64,000 bases of DNA from Bolinopsis microptera (GCF_026151205.1 NC_087080.1:9843837-9907836), one strand, 5' to 3'; positions 9,680-20,387 are shown, counted from the stretch's first letter. The notes: generated by a model from the letters alone, not told the origin. Numbers and translations are program-made.

Positions 9680-12600
9680 ATGTTTTGGCTAATGATCTTA
9701 ATCGCGACTGTTGAGTTGACAAATGCTGAGGATCCTTACAAAGAGTGCTACAGCGAGGCTACTAAAGGAGCCGACTACAGAGGGGATGTAAGTATATCAA
9801 GTTCCGGACTCAATTGCAGACAGTGGAACGACCCAGCTTTTAACCCAACAAAAATACCTAATGCTGGCTTAGCGGACGGAAATTTTTGTCGAAATCCAAA
9901 CAGTGATACTACTGGTACTGAGCCCTGGTGTTTAGTTGAAGTAGCCCCTTTTTGGGAAACCTGTAGTCTTCAGGAATGCCCTCTTTACAAAGAGTGCTAT
10001 GTGGAGGCTACTAAAGGAGCCGACTACAGAGGGGATGTAAGTATATCAAGTTCCGGACTCAATTGCAGACAGTGGAACGACCCAGCTTTTAACCCAACAA
10101 AAATACCTAATGCTGGGTTAGCGGACGGAAATTTTTGTCGAAATCCAAACAGTGATACTACTGGTACTGAGCCCTGGTGTTTAGTTGAAGTAGACCCTTT
10201 TTGGGAAACCTGTAGTCTTCAGGAATGCCCGACTGCTGGGATAACACCTCCTAACAAACGAGTTATCTCATCGGATATGAAGGAGTACACTGTCAACTGT
10301 GTCGCGAAAGGCATCTCTGAGCAAGTTCTTGGCTTTGAATGGACGACTGATAGGCAAACAGACAACTCTTACAGTTACAGTTCTCAAGACGGAGTGTATG
10401 CAGATAGGACCCAGACTTCATCGCTAACATTGACTAAGGAGAACCTAATTGCACTTAAAAACGCTGGTGGTGTGGGTTTAATTAAATTAACCTGCACAGT
10501 CAAATTAGTCGAAGTACAAGGTTACGAAAAAACGGCTACAGCCACACATTCTATCATTATTGAGGAACCCCATAAAGAGTGCTACAGCGAGGCTACTAAA
10601 GGAGCCGACTACAGAGGGGATGTAAGTATATCAAGTTCCGGACTCAATTGCAGACAGTGGAACGACCCAGCTTTTAACCCAACAAAAATACCTAATGCTG
10701 GCTTAGCGGACGGAAATTTTTGTCGAAATCCAAACAGTGATACTACTGGTACTGAGCCCTGGTGTTTAGTTGAAGTAGCCCCTTTTTGGGAAACCTGTAG
10801 TCTTCAGGAATGCCCGCTTTACAAAGAGTGCTATGCGGAGGCTACTAAAGGAGCCGACTACAGAGGGGATGTAAGTATATCAAGTTCCGGACTCAATTGC
10901 AGACAGTGGAACGACCCAACTTTTAACCCAACAAAAATACCTAATGCTGGCTTAGCGGACGGAAATTTTTGTCGAAATCCAAACAGTGATACTACTGGTA
11001 CTGAGCCCTGGTGTTTAGTTGAAGTAGACCCTTTTTGGGAAACCTGTAGTCTTCAGGAATGCCCGACTGCTGGGATAACACCTCCTAACAAACGAGTTAT
11101 CTCATCGGATATGAAGGAGTACACTGTCAACTGTGTCGCGAAAGGCATCTCTGAGCAAGTTCTTGGCTTTGAATGGACGACTGATAGGCAAACAGACAAC
11201 TCTTACAGTTACAGTTCTCAAGACGGAGTGTATGCAGATAGGACCCAGACTTCATCGCTAACATTGACTAAGGAGAACCTAATTGCACTTAAAAACGCTG
11301 GTGGTGTGGGTTTAATTAAATTAACCTGCACAGTCAAATTAGTCGAAGTACAAGGTTACGAAAAAACGGCTACAGCCACACATTCTATCATTATTGAGGA
11401 ACCCCATAAAGAGTGCTACAGCGAGGCTACTAAAGGAGCCGACTACAGAGGGGATGTAAGTATATCAAGTTCCGGACTCAATTGCAGACAGTGGAACGAC
11501 CCAGCTTTTAACCCAACAAAAATACCTAATGCTGGCTTAGCGGACGGAAATTTTTGTCGAAATCCAAACAGTGATACTACTGGTACTGAGCCCTGGTGTT
11601 TAGTTGAAGTAGCCCCTTTTTGGGAAACCTGTAGTCTTCAGGAATGCCCGCTTTACAAAGAGTGCTATGTGGAGGCTACTAAAGGAGCCGACTACAGAGG
11701 GGATGTAAGTATATCAAGTTCCGGACTCAATTGCAGACAGTGGAACGACCCAACTTTTAACCCAACAAAAATACCTAATGCTGGCTTAGCGGACGGAAAT
11801 TTTTGTCGAAATCCAAACAGTGATACTACTGGTACTGAGCCCTGGTGTTTAGTTGAAGTAGACCCTTTTTGGGAAACCTGTAGTCTTCAGGAATGCCCGA
11901 CTGCTGGGATAACACCTCCTAACAAACGAGTTATCTCATCGGATATGAAGGAGTACACTGTCAACTGTGTCGCGAAAGGCATCTCTGAGCAAGTTCTTGG
12001 CTTTGAATGGACGACTGATAGGCAAACAGACAACTCTTACAGTTCTCAAGACGGAGTGTATGCAGATAGGACCCAGACTTCATCGCTAACATTGACTAAG
12101 GAGAACCTAATTGCACTTAAAAACGCTGGTGGTGAGGGTGTAATTAAATTAACCTGCACAGTCAAATTAGTCGAAGTACAAGGTTACGAAAAAACGGCTA
12201 CAGCCACACATTCTATCATTATTGAGGAACCCCATAAAGAGTGCTACAGCGAGGCTACTAAAGGAGCAGACTACAGAGGGGATGTAAGTATATCAAGTTC
12301 CGGACTCAATTGCAAACAGTGGTTAGACCCAACTTTTAACCCAACAAAACTACCTAATGCTGGCTTAACGGACGGAACTGGAAATTTATGTCGAAATCCA
12401 AACAGTGATACCACTGGTACTGAGCCCTGGTGTTTAGTTGATGTAGCCCCATATTGGGAAACCTGTAGTCTTGAGGAATGCCCGACTGCTGGGATAACAC
12501 CTTCCGTCATAACTGCGAACATAATGGAGGATCACACTATCAGCTGTGTCATGAAAGGTGTCTACGGACAAGTTTCTGGCATTGAATGGACGACAGACAC

Positions 12601-14107
12601 CAAAACAGACAACTCTTACAGTCCTAAGGATGGAGTGTATGCAGATAGGACCCAGACGTCTTCCCTTACTCTAACGAGTGAGAACTTGATTGCTTTAAAG
12701 AAAGTTGGAGATAAACACACTTTCTCGTGCTCAGTTACACTCACCGGCGTGGCTAATCATCTTATGACCACCCAAACTGTTACTCTTGAAGGCGACCTGC
12801 CAGATGAGAATCCTTACATTTACAAAGAGTGCTATGTGGAGGCTACTAAAGGAGCCGACTACAGAGGGGATGTAAGTATATCAAGTTCCGGACTCAATTG
12901 CAAACAGTGGTTAGACCCAAATTTCAACCCAACAAAACTACCTGATGCTGGCTTAGCGGACGGAACTGGAAATTTATGTCGAAATCCAAACAGTGATACC
13001 AGTGGTACTGAGCCCTGGTGTTTAGTTGATGTAGCCCCATATTGGGAACTATGTAGTCTTGAGGAATGCCCGACTGCTGGGATAACACCTCTTAACAAAC
13101 GAGTTATCTCATTGGATATGAAGGAGTACACTGTCAACTGTGTCGTGAAAGGCATCTCTGAGCAAGTTTCTGGCTTTGAATGGACGACTGATAGGCAAAC
13201 AGACAACTCTTACAGTTCTCAAGACGGAGTGTATGCAGATAGGACCCAGACTTCATCGCTAACATTGACTAAGGAGAACCTAATTGCACTTAAAAACGCT
13301 GGTGGTGAGGGTTTAATTAAATTAACCTGCACAGTCAAATTAGTCCAAGGTTTCGTAAACACGGCTACAGCCACACATTCTATCATTATTGAGGAACCCC
13401 ATAAAGAGTGCTACAGCGAGGCTACTAAAGGAGGCGACTACAGAGGGGATGTAAGTATATCAAGTTCCGGACTCAATTGCAAACAGTGGAACGACCCAGC
13501 TTTTAACCCAACAAAACTACCTAATGCTGGCTTAACGGACGGAACTGGAAATTTATGTCGAAATCCAAACAGTGATACTACTGGTAGTGAGCCCTGGTGT
13601 TTAGTTGATGTAGCCCCTTATTGGGAAACCTGTAGTCTTGAGGAATGCCCGACTACTGGGATAACACCTTCCGTCATAACTGCGAACATAATGGAGGATC
13701 ACACTATCAGCTGTGTCATGAAAGGTGTCTACGGACAAGTTTCTGGCATTGAATGGATGACAGACACCAAAACAGACAACTCTTACAGTCCTAAGGATGG
13801 AGTGTATGCAGATAGGACCCAGACGTCTTCCCTTACTCTAACGAGTGAGAACTTGATTGCTTTAAAGAAAGTTGGAGATGAACACACTTTCTCGTGCTCA
13901 GTTACACTCACCGGCGTGGCTAATCCTCTTATGACCACCCAAACTGTTACTCTTGAAGGCGACCTCCCAGATGAAGATGTTTCAAAAGACGACGATGTTT
14001 CAGAAGACGACGCCCACGATTGGAAAAGAAGTTCTGCTACAACTAATGGACAAATTTGCATGTTTCTGATTGTTTTCAATGTTTTTTACAACCTTCACTT
14101 TCATTAG
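9680..14107 (+). CDS. Multi-domain kringle / Ig-like cell-surface protein, probably GPI-anchored
   Basis: One uninterrupted frame of 1475 codons. I choose the ATG at 9680 because it opens a signal peptide (MFWLMILIATVELTNA). An in-frame ATG at 9635 would add 15 residues. Nine kringle domains, each with six Cys and the YRGD...CRQW...CRNP...EPWCL pattern, start at about 9737, 9983, 10571, 10817, 11405, 11651, 12233, 12821 and 13400. Six Ig-like domains (C, W, DGVYADRTQTSSLTLT, C) start at 10232, 11066, 11900, 12485, 13073 and 13652. The order is K-K-Ig three times, then K-Ig three times. An acidic tail (13964 on) ends in a hydrophobic stretch, GQICMFLIVFNVFYNLHF, with no cytoplasmic tail, as in GPI-anchored precursors. 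Kringles bind ligands in secreted proteases and receptors; here no protease or kinase domain is present. A role in recognition or adhesion is inference. A shorter paralogue lies at 26455-27797. Confidence 0.93.
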   Translation: MFWLMILIATVELTNAEDPYKECYSEATKGADYRGDVSISSSGLNCRQWNDPAFNPTKIPNAGLADGNFCRNPNSDTTGTEPWCLVEVAPFWETCSLQECPLYKECYVEATKGADYRGDVSISSSGLNCRQWNDPAFNPTKIPNAGLADGNFCRNPNSDTTGTEPWCLVEVDPFWETCSLQECPTAGITPPNKRVISSDMKEYTVNCVAKGISEQVLGFEWTTDRQTDNSYSYSSQDGVYADRTQTSSLTLTKENLIALKNAGGVGLIKLTCTVKLVEVQGYEKTATATHSIIIEEPHKECYSEATKGADYRGDVSISSSGLNCRQWNDPAFNPTKIPNAGLADGNFCRNPNSDTTGTEPWCLVEVAPFWETCSLQECPLYKECYAEATKGADYRGDVSISSSGLNCRQWNDPTFNPTKIPNAGLADGNFCRNPNSDTTGTEPWCLVEVDPFWETCSLQECPTAGITPPNKRVISSDMKEYTVNCVAKGISEQVLGFEWTTDRQTDNSYSYSSQDGVYADRTQTSSLTLTKENLIALKNAGGVGLIKLTCTVKLVEVQGYEKTATATHSIIIEEPHKECYSEATKGADYRGDVSISSSGLNCRQWNDPAFNPTKIPNAGLADGNFCRNPNSDTTGTEPWCLVEVAPFWETCSLQECPLYKECYVEATKGADYRGDVSISSSGLNCRQWNDPTFNPTKIPNAGLADGNFCRNPNSDTTGTEPWCLVEVDPFWETCSLQECPTAGITPPNKRVISSDMKEYTVNCVAKGISEQVLGFEWTTDRQTDNSYSSQDGVYADRTQTSSLTLTKENLIALKNAGGEGVIKLTCTVKLVEVQGYEKTATATHSIIIEEPHKECYSEATKGADYRGDVSISSSGLNCKQWLDPTFNPTKLPNAGLTDGTGNLCRNPNSDTTGTEPWCLVDVAPYWETCSLEECPTAGITPSVITANIMEDHTISCVMKGVYGQVSGIEWTTDTKTDNSYSPKDGVYADRTQTSSLTLTSENLIALKKVGDKHTFSCSVTLTGVANHLMTTQTVTLEGDLPDENPYIYKECYVEATKGADYRGDVSISSSGLNCKQWLDPNFNPTKLPDAGLADGTGNLCRNPNSDTSGTEPWCLVDVAPYWELCSLEECPTAGITPLNKRVISLDMKEYTVNCVVKGISEQVSGFEWTTDRQTDNSYSSQDGVYADRTQTSSLTLTKENLIALKNAGGEGLIKLTCTVKLVQGFVNTATATHSIIIEEPHKECYSEATKGGDYRGDVSISSSGLNCKQWNDPAFNPTKLPNAGLTDGTGNLCRNPNSDTTGSEPWCLVDVAPYWETCSLEECPTTGITPSVITANIMEDHTISCVMKGVYGQVSGIEWMTDTKTDNSYSPKDGVYADRTQTSSLTLTSENLIALKKVGDEHTFSCSVTLTGVANPLMTTQTVTLEGDLPDEDVSKDDDVSEDDAHDWKRSSATTNGQICMFLIVFNVFYNLHFH

Positions 14108-14960
14108 AGCCTAACAAACGTTAACATAACATTGCTGAGGGCATGATTAATAGTAAAATTATTAAGCCTAGTTAGAACAGATTTGATCATGATAGTCTTT
14201 TAAATTTAAATAGAAAAATTTATTTACTCACTACTTTATTGTACTTTTATACGTCCCTTAGTCAGTTTCAAGAAAACAGCAATTTCAAGAAAACGACAAT
14301 TTTATTTAGTATCAATTAAAGCAGACAAAATATATTTCATATATATATAACTAGCACGAACTTTAGATCAGATATCATAGGGGACTTGGAGTAGCAAGAG
14401 ATTGACTAGAAGGTATATACCTTTTACAAAGATACGTCGAGAAGAATCCAGGGTGATACAGGATCGGAGAGTGCAGACCATAAAGTTTACGCACCCACCT
14501 TTGCCTCCTGAGATCTTGGTTGGATAGAAATGTATGCAAACTTGGTCGTTTATACTCCAAGTCCCTTTGTTAAAAGAAGTAATATTAACTATGTCTAGAG
14601 TTAGGTTCGTTCAATAATAACAATATCAATATAATCAATATCAATATAAATATCAGATAAAACTACCGAATAAATTATTAAATATCAATTAATTCGTTCC
14701 GATAAAAAATTTTATAAATTTAGATAAGATATTTAGTATCTAAAAACATTACAACAAATGGTTAACAGCGCCCAAAATCGATTTGAGAGATTTTCTGTCT
14801 ATAGTATAGTACAATCATGATAGTAATAGTAAGTGTGTGCCGCTGCAATTAGACTTGATTACTGTATCCTTTAAGTCAGCCTGTGCTTGTATTAATAGTG
14901 CTTTAGTTCTCAATTTTATCAAGTTAATGGACGTTTTTAAGTTTAAAAATATAAAGTGTG
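14108..14960. other. 3' flank of the kringle/Ig gene; no further gene
   Basis: The first ~80 bases (AAACGTTAACATAACATT, GGGCATGATTAATAG, AAGCCTAGT) match the paralogue's 3' flank at 27961-28025. The rest is AT-rich; no coding frame is supported, including those at 14375-14560 and 14837-15052. Confidence 0.6.
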
Positions 14961-15098
14961 CAGGGTGTTTCAATAGTCTTGTTAGGATGTCACCATTAAA
15001 CCTCAGAACTAATAGTAACTTTTTACAGAATGAAGTTTATACAAATTTATAAAAGATTATTAAAAAGGAAATCCTAACAAGAGTTTTATAACACCCTG
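14961..15098. mobile_element. Short MITE, 138 bp, CAGGGTGTT termini
   Basis: The left end CAGGGTGTTTCAATAGTCTT continues to GTTAGGAT and is matched by the reverse complement at the right end (GTTATAAAACTCTTGTTAGG, after CAGGGT). TA follows the right end. The ends resemble those of mariner/IS630-type MITEs. Confidence 0.8.
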
Positions 15099-15439
15099 TA
15101 TATTAAATTGTTATAATCAATAGATAATGATATATAAACAATGATTTATGGAAATGATTTACTCTTGACTGTTATCATAAAACCAAGTCTTCAGATTATA
15201 TAGAGGCTATAACTCAACCACTTCTTGCATTGTGATATCAAACTGAAATTCTGCACGAAATTTGCTCACAAGACTATGTTGTTATAAAGATAATAATATG
15301 TTCGTTTAAAGTGTAGGATACTGGTACACAATTAATTAGCGTCTTCGCGGACATCACAGTGGGCAAATAAGCATAATAATCTCGTGATTGAGAGCTCTGA
15401 GTCTGTGTAATTCTGAAAATTCAAGCGCCTTCCATTATA
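15099..15439. other. Intergenic, nothing recognised
   Basis: AT-rich, no supported feature. The last eight bases (CCATTATA, 15432-15439) are the left target duplication of the next element. Confidence 0.4.
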
Positions 15440-18415
15440 GGGGGGGGGGGGGGATCATGTTATTTTTTGTCCGTTTTTGTCCGTTTTTGTCCGTTAATTT
15501 TTGTCCGTTTTGAAAATATAGCTGCCAAACGGACAAAAACGGACAAAAACGGACAAAAACGGACAAAAATTGTAACTTTTGATTTAAATTTTCTCCACAA
15601 TTTGTAACAGGCTATCTGCAGAAATGGGTAGCCCGGTTAATGACCATGGTCCTTTCTCAAACTTTTAATCTTCAATTAGGCACAAAGAATAGTCTACACA
15701 TTTTTTATTAACATAAAAAGGGATGAAAAGTTTTATTACTGGAGAGTAAAACTTTGTTAAACACAAAGATTCTTGAGCACATTTTGAGTCAGACTCAAAT
15801 GCACTTAAAAACATTTTAGTATATAACAATAAATTATGTTAACAATAACACCAACAATAATTATAAATTGAACAAATTATTGAGAGATGAAAGAGAGGAA
15901 AAGGAGGAGGGGGGACTGAGGAGGGAGAGGAGGGGGAGAGGAGGGGGCTGAGGAGGAGTGAGACTGAGAGGAGAACTGAGGAGGAGGATGAATAGGAGAG
16001 GAGAGAGAGGACTCAAAGAGGAGGAGGACCCAAGAGGAGGAGGACCCAGGTTAAGGCCCCATGAGGAGGACTGGGGAGGAGGAGGACCGATGAGGACTGA
16101 TGAGGACTGATAAAGAGGACTAAGGACGAGGAGGAGGAGGAGGAGGAGGAGGAGAAGGAGTGAGCAGTGAGGAGGAGGACTGATGAGGAGGAGGTGTATG
16201 AGGAGGATGAGGAGGAGAAAGGAGATGAAGGAAGGAGATGAAGGATCTGAGGATAAGGAGGACTGAGGAGGAGGACTGGTGAAGAGGACTGATGAGGAGG
16301 AGGACTGAGAATGGGAGGACTTAGGAGGACTGAGGAGGGGAGGACTTAGGAGGAAGAGGAGGATTGAGGAGGAGGAGGAGGACTGAGGAGTAGAAGGAGA
16401 AAGAAGACTGAGGAGGATCAGGAGGACCCAGGAGGAGGAGGAAGAGGAGGAGGACTGAGGAGGAGAAGGAGGACCCAGGAGGAGGAACCAGGAAGAAGAG
16501 GAGGAGGAGGACTGAGAAGGAGGACTGAGAAGGAGAAGGAGGACTGATGAGGAGGATGAGGATGAGGAGGAGGGTGACTGGGGAAAGGATTGAGGAGGAG
16601 GAAGACTGAGGAGGAGGAAGAGGAGAAGGACTGAGGAGGAGAAGGACTGAGGAGAAGGAAGAGGAGGAGGACTGAGGAGGAGGACCCAGGAGGAGGAGGA
16701 CACAGGAAAAGGCCCCAGGAGGAGGAGGATGACTTGGGAGGAGGAGGACTGATGAGGACTGATGAGGAGGAGAAGTAAGTGGATGAAGAGGATGAGGAGG
16801 ACTGAGGAGGAGGACTGGTGAGCAGAAGGAGGAGGACCCAGGAGGAGAAGGAGGAGGAGGTGGATAACTGAGGAGGAGGAGAAGGACTGAGGAGGAGAAG
16901 AGGGATCCAGGAGGAGGAGGAGGAGGACTGAGGAGGAGGACTAAGGAGAAGGAGGACTGATGAGGAGGATGAGGAGGAGGGTGACTGGGGAAAGGACTGA
17001 GAAGGACTGAGGAGGAGAATGCGGACTGAGGAGGAGGAACCAGGAAAAGGAGGAGGAGGACTGAAGAGGAGGACTGAGAAGGCGAAGGAGGACTGATGAG
17101 GAGGATGAGGATGAGGAGGAGGGTGACTGGGGGAGGACTGAGGAGGAGGGTGACTGGGGGAGGACTGAGGAATATGAGGAAGACTGAGGAGGAGGAGGAA
17201 GAGGAGAAGGACTGAGGAGGAGAAGGACTGAGGAGGATGACTGAGGAGGAGGAGGACTGAGGAGGAGGAGGGGGACTGAGAAGGAGGAGGACTGAGGAGG
17301 AGGAGGACTGAGGAGGAGGAGGAGGAGGAGGAGGAGGAGGAGGAGGAGGAGGAGGAGGAGGAGTGAATAGGAGGAGGAGGGGGACTGGGCAGGACTGAGG
17401 AGGAGGACTGAGGAAAAGGATGAGGAGGAGGACTGAGAAGGAGGACTGAGCTGAGGAGGAGAACTGAGGACTGAGGAGGAAGAGGAGGAGGATGAAGAGG
17501 AGGTGGACCCAAGAGGAGGAGGTCCCAGGAGGAGGACCCAGGAGGAGGACTCAGGAGGAGGAGGAGGATGACTGAGGAAGACTGAGGAGGAGGAGGAAGC
17601 ATCTAAATATTATTTCCATTTTTGTTATTTTTTGTCCGTTTTTGTCCGTTTTTGTCCGCTCTATTTTTTGTCCGTTTTGATAATATAGGGTTCCGAACGG
17701 AAAAAACGGATAAAAAAACAGGAGAAGGATGACTGAGGAGGAGGACTGAGGAGGACTGAGAAGGAGGAGGACTGAGGAGTACTGAGGAGGATCGCTGAAG
17801 AGGATGGCTGAGGAGGATGGCTGAGGAGGATGACTGAGGAGGATGACTGAGAGGGAGGAGGAGGAGGACTGAGAAGGAGGAGGAGAAAGAGGACCCAGGA
17901 GGAGGACTCAGGAGAAGGAGGAGGAGGAGGACTCAGAAGGAGGAATGAGGAGGACTCAGAAGGAGAAATGAGAAGGAGGAGAACTGAGGAGGAGGAGGAG
18001 GACTGAATAGGAGGAGGAGGGGGACTGGGGGAGGACTGAGGAGGAGGAGTACTGACGAAAAGGATGAGGAGGAGGACTGAGGAGAAGGACTGAGGACTGA
18101 GGAGGAAGAGGAGGAGGATGAAGAGGAGGAGGAGGACCCAGGAGGAGGAGGACTGAGGAGGATGATGAATACTGCAGAGGAGGAGGACTGAGGAGGACTG
18201 AGGAGGACTGAGGAGGATGGCTGAGGAGGATGGCTGAGGAGGAGGAGGAGGAGAAGGTGGAAGAGGAGGAGGAGGAGGAGGAGGAGGAGGAGGAGGAGGA
18301 GGAGGAGGAGGAGGAGGAGGAGGAGGAGGAGGAGGAGGAGGAGGAGGAGGAGGAGGAGGAGGAGGAGGAGGAGGAGGAGGAGGAGGAGGAGGAGGAGGAG
18401 GAGGAGGAGGAGGAG

Positions 18416-18447
<32 letters not shown>

Positions 18448-19457
18448 TAAATGTTATTTCAATTTTTGTTATTTTTTGTCCGTTTTTGTCCGCTTTATTT
18501 TTTGTCCGTTTTGAAAATATAGCTGCCAAACGGACAAAAACGGACAAAAAACATGAGCCCCCCCCCCCCCCCCCCCCCCCCCCCATTATACTATAGTAGG
18601 AGGAGGAGGAGGAAGCATCTAAATATTATTTCCATTTTTGTTATTTTTTGTCCGTTTTTGTCCGTTTTTGTCCGCTCTATTTTTTGTCCGTTTTGATAAT
18701 ATAGGGTTCCGAACGGAAAAAACGGATAAAAAACAGGAGAAGGATGACTGAGGAGGAGGACTGAGGAGGACTGAGAAGGAGGAGGACTGAGGAGTACTGA
18801 GGAGGATCGCTGAAGAGGATGGCTGAGGAGGATGGCTGAGGAGGATGACTGAGGAGGATGACTGAGAGGGAGGAGGAGGAGGACTGAGAAGGAGGAGGAG
18901 AAAGAGGACCCAGGAGGAGGACTCAGGAGAAGGAGGAGGAGGAGGACTCAGAAGGAGGAATGAGGAGGACTCAGAAGGAGAAATGAGAAGGAGGAGAACT
19001 GAGGAGGAGGAGGAGGACTGAATAGGAGGAGGAGGGGGACTGGGGGAGGACTGAGGAGGAGGAGTACTGACGAAAAGGATGAGGAGGAGGACTGAGGAGA
19101 AGGACTGAGGACTGAGGAGGAAGAGGAGGAGGATGAAGAGGAGGAGGAGGACCCAGGAGGAGGAGGACTGAGGAGGATGATGAATACTGCAGAGGAGGAG
19201 GACTGAGGAGGACTGAGGAGGACTGAGGAGGATGGCTGAGGAGGATGGCTGAGGAGGAGGAGGAGGAGAAGGTGGAAGAGGAGGAGGAGGAGGAGGAGGA
19301 GGAGGAGGAGGAGGAGGAGGAGGAGGAGGAGGAGGAGGAGGAGGAGGAGGAGGAGGAGGAGGAGGAGGAGGAGGAGGAGGAGGAGGAGGAGGAGGAGGAG
19401 GAGGAGGAGGAGGAGGAGGAGGAGGAGGAGGAGGAGGAGGAGGAGGAGGAGGAGGAG

Positions 19458-19489
<32 letters not shown>

Positions 19490-19620
19490 TAAATGTTATT
19501 TCAATTTTTGTTATTTTTTGTCCGTTTTTGTCCGCTTTATTTTTTGTCCGTTTTGAAAATATAGCTGCCAAACGGACAAAAACGGACAAAAAACATGAGC
19601 CCCCCCCCCCCCCCCCCCCC
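15440..19620. mobile_element. 4.18 kb TIR-bounded element filled with GGA/CTC satellite
   Basis: The left end is a run of G followed by ATCATGTTATTTTTTGTCCG; the right end is CGGACAAAAAACATGAG followed by a run of C, so the termini are inverted. The element is flanked by CCATTATA at 15432-15439 and 19621-19628, an 8-bp target duplication. The interior from about 15885 on is a degenerate GGA/GAG satellite with a recurring GACTGAGGAGGA word. Decamer arrays of TTTTTGTCCG and its complement form hairpins at about 15465-15570, 17625-17710, 18470-18550, 18640-18735 and 19510-19597. Long frames on both strands encode only Pro/Ser/Leu or Glu homopolymers and are not genes. Confidence 0.75.
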
Positions 19621-19636
19621 CCATTATACTATAGTA
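17596..19636 (+). repeat. Direct tandem duplication of a ~1.02 kb segment of the satellite element
   Basis: The sequence from GAAGCATCTAAATATTATTT at about 17596 to the poly-C run and ATTATACTATAGTA near 18600 is repeated from about 18611 to 19636. The copies differ little except in the pure GGA tract: about 183 bp (18258-18440) against about 207 bp (19273-19481), and in poly-C length. The inner copy ends with the same CCATTATACTATAGTA as the outer flank, so the duplication included flanking DNA. Confidence 0.9.
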
Positions 19637-19934
19637 CAGTCAAATACGTCCTAATTTAAGCCTTTGTCGGACAAAATTCGCAACACAGCAATTTTAACGG
19701 GAAATGGTCGGGACAGGTCCCAGGAATAATTCCAAAGAGTTCCCAAAATTTCTGACTTCAGCAAAATCCACAATTACATTTACATTTTACAACCTTTTTA
19801 ACACTTTGGTTTTCTGCAAATAAGTCACGTTCTGAATATCCTAGAAGATCACTAATCACGTGATCTTACTTCTAGCGTACATACAAGGAAATATTTTATC
19901 CATTCGCAGACTTTTGTAAAAAAGCAATAGTGAA
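19629..19934. other. Intergenic, nothing recognised
   Basis: AT-rich sequence between the satellite element and the inverted R1 copy; no gene seen. Confidence 0.4.
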
Positions 19935-20173
19935 AGTAGGGGGTGCACGATAAAAATAAACATGCTCGGATTTTCAAAATTTTTGTAGAGAATCTAGAGA
20001 CTAGACTGTGAGAATTTTCACAGTACATAATTTGTCATACCTTTTTGGAATGATCAGTGAGTTTCGCCCAGGTGCCATATTTGATGGTGCGCGGCTTTTG
20101 GGAGCAAAATTAGGTGTAAAAGTCGCGTAATTTGACGAAATTCGTTGATTTTTTGTTTTTGTCGTATTATTCT

Positions 20174-20280
20174 TTGTCATACGTTGTATGACCCGCCGCG
20201 CACTTCGTGCGCGGCTCCCCCTGTAGCGTCAAAGACGCTACAGTGAAACGACCGGCCGTGGGGGTCACCACGTGATACAA
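20174..20280. mobile_element. Hairpin mini-element (107 bp) with 8-bp target duplication
   Basis: The element begins TTGTCATACGTTGTATGACC and ends GGTCACCACGTGATACAA. ATTATTCT flanks it at 20166-20173 and 20281-20288. It is a string of hairpins: GTCATAC/GTATGAC, CCGCGCAC/GTGCGCGG with loop TTC, and TGTAGCGTC/GACGCTACA with loop AAA, followed by a GACCGGCC...GGGGGTC region. The matching R1 copy at about 7040-7050 lacks it, giving an empty site. Related copies: 21386-21621, 21628-21721 and 28477-28542. Confidence 0.9.
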
Positions 20281-20387
20281 ATTATTCTGTCATATTTTCG
20301 GTTCCTTGAATGAGATCATTCTGAAAATTTGTAAAGACCTTCCAATAGGGCTTTTACAACTGTCCGAAAATTTAGTGGATACTAGCA

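Noticed and set aside
12271-14079. Minus-strand frames inside the kringle/Ig gene
   Set aside because: Shadows of the coding strand, repeated because the domains repeat.
15861-19589. Frames of up to about 390 codons encoding poly-Pro/Ser/Leu or poly-Glu
   Set aside because: Translations of a GGA/CTC satellite in several frames on both strands; no non-repetitive coding sequence, and no start context shared by both copies.
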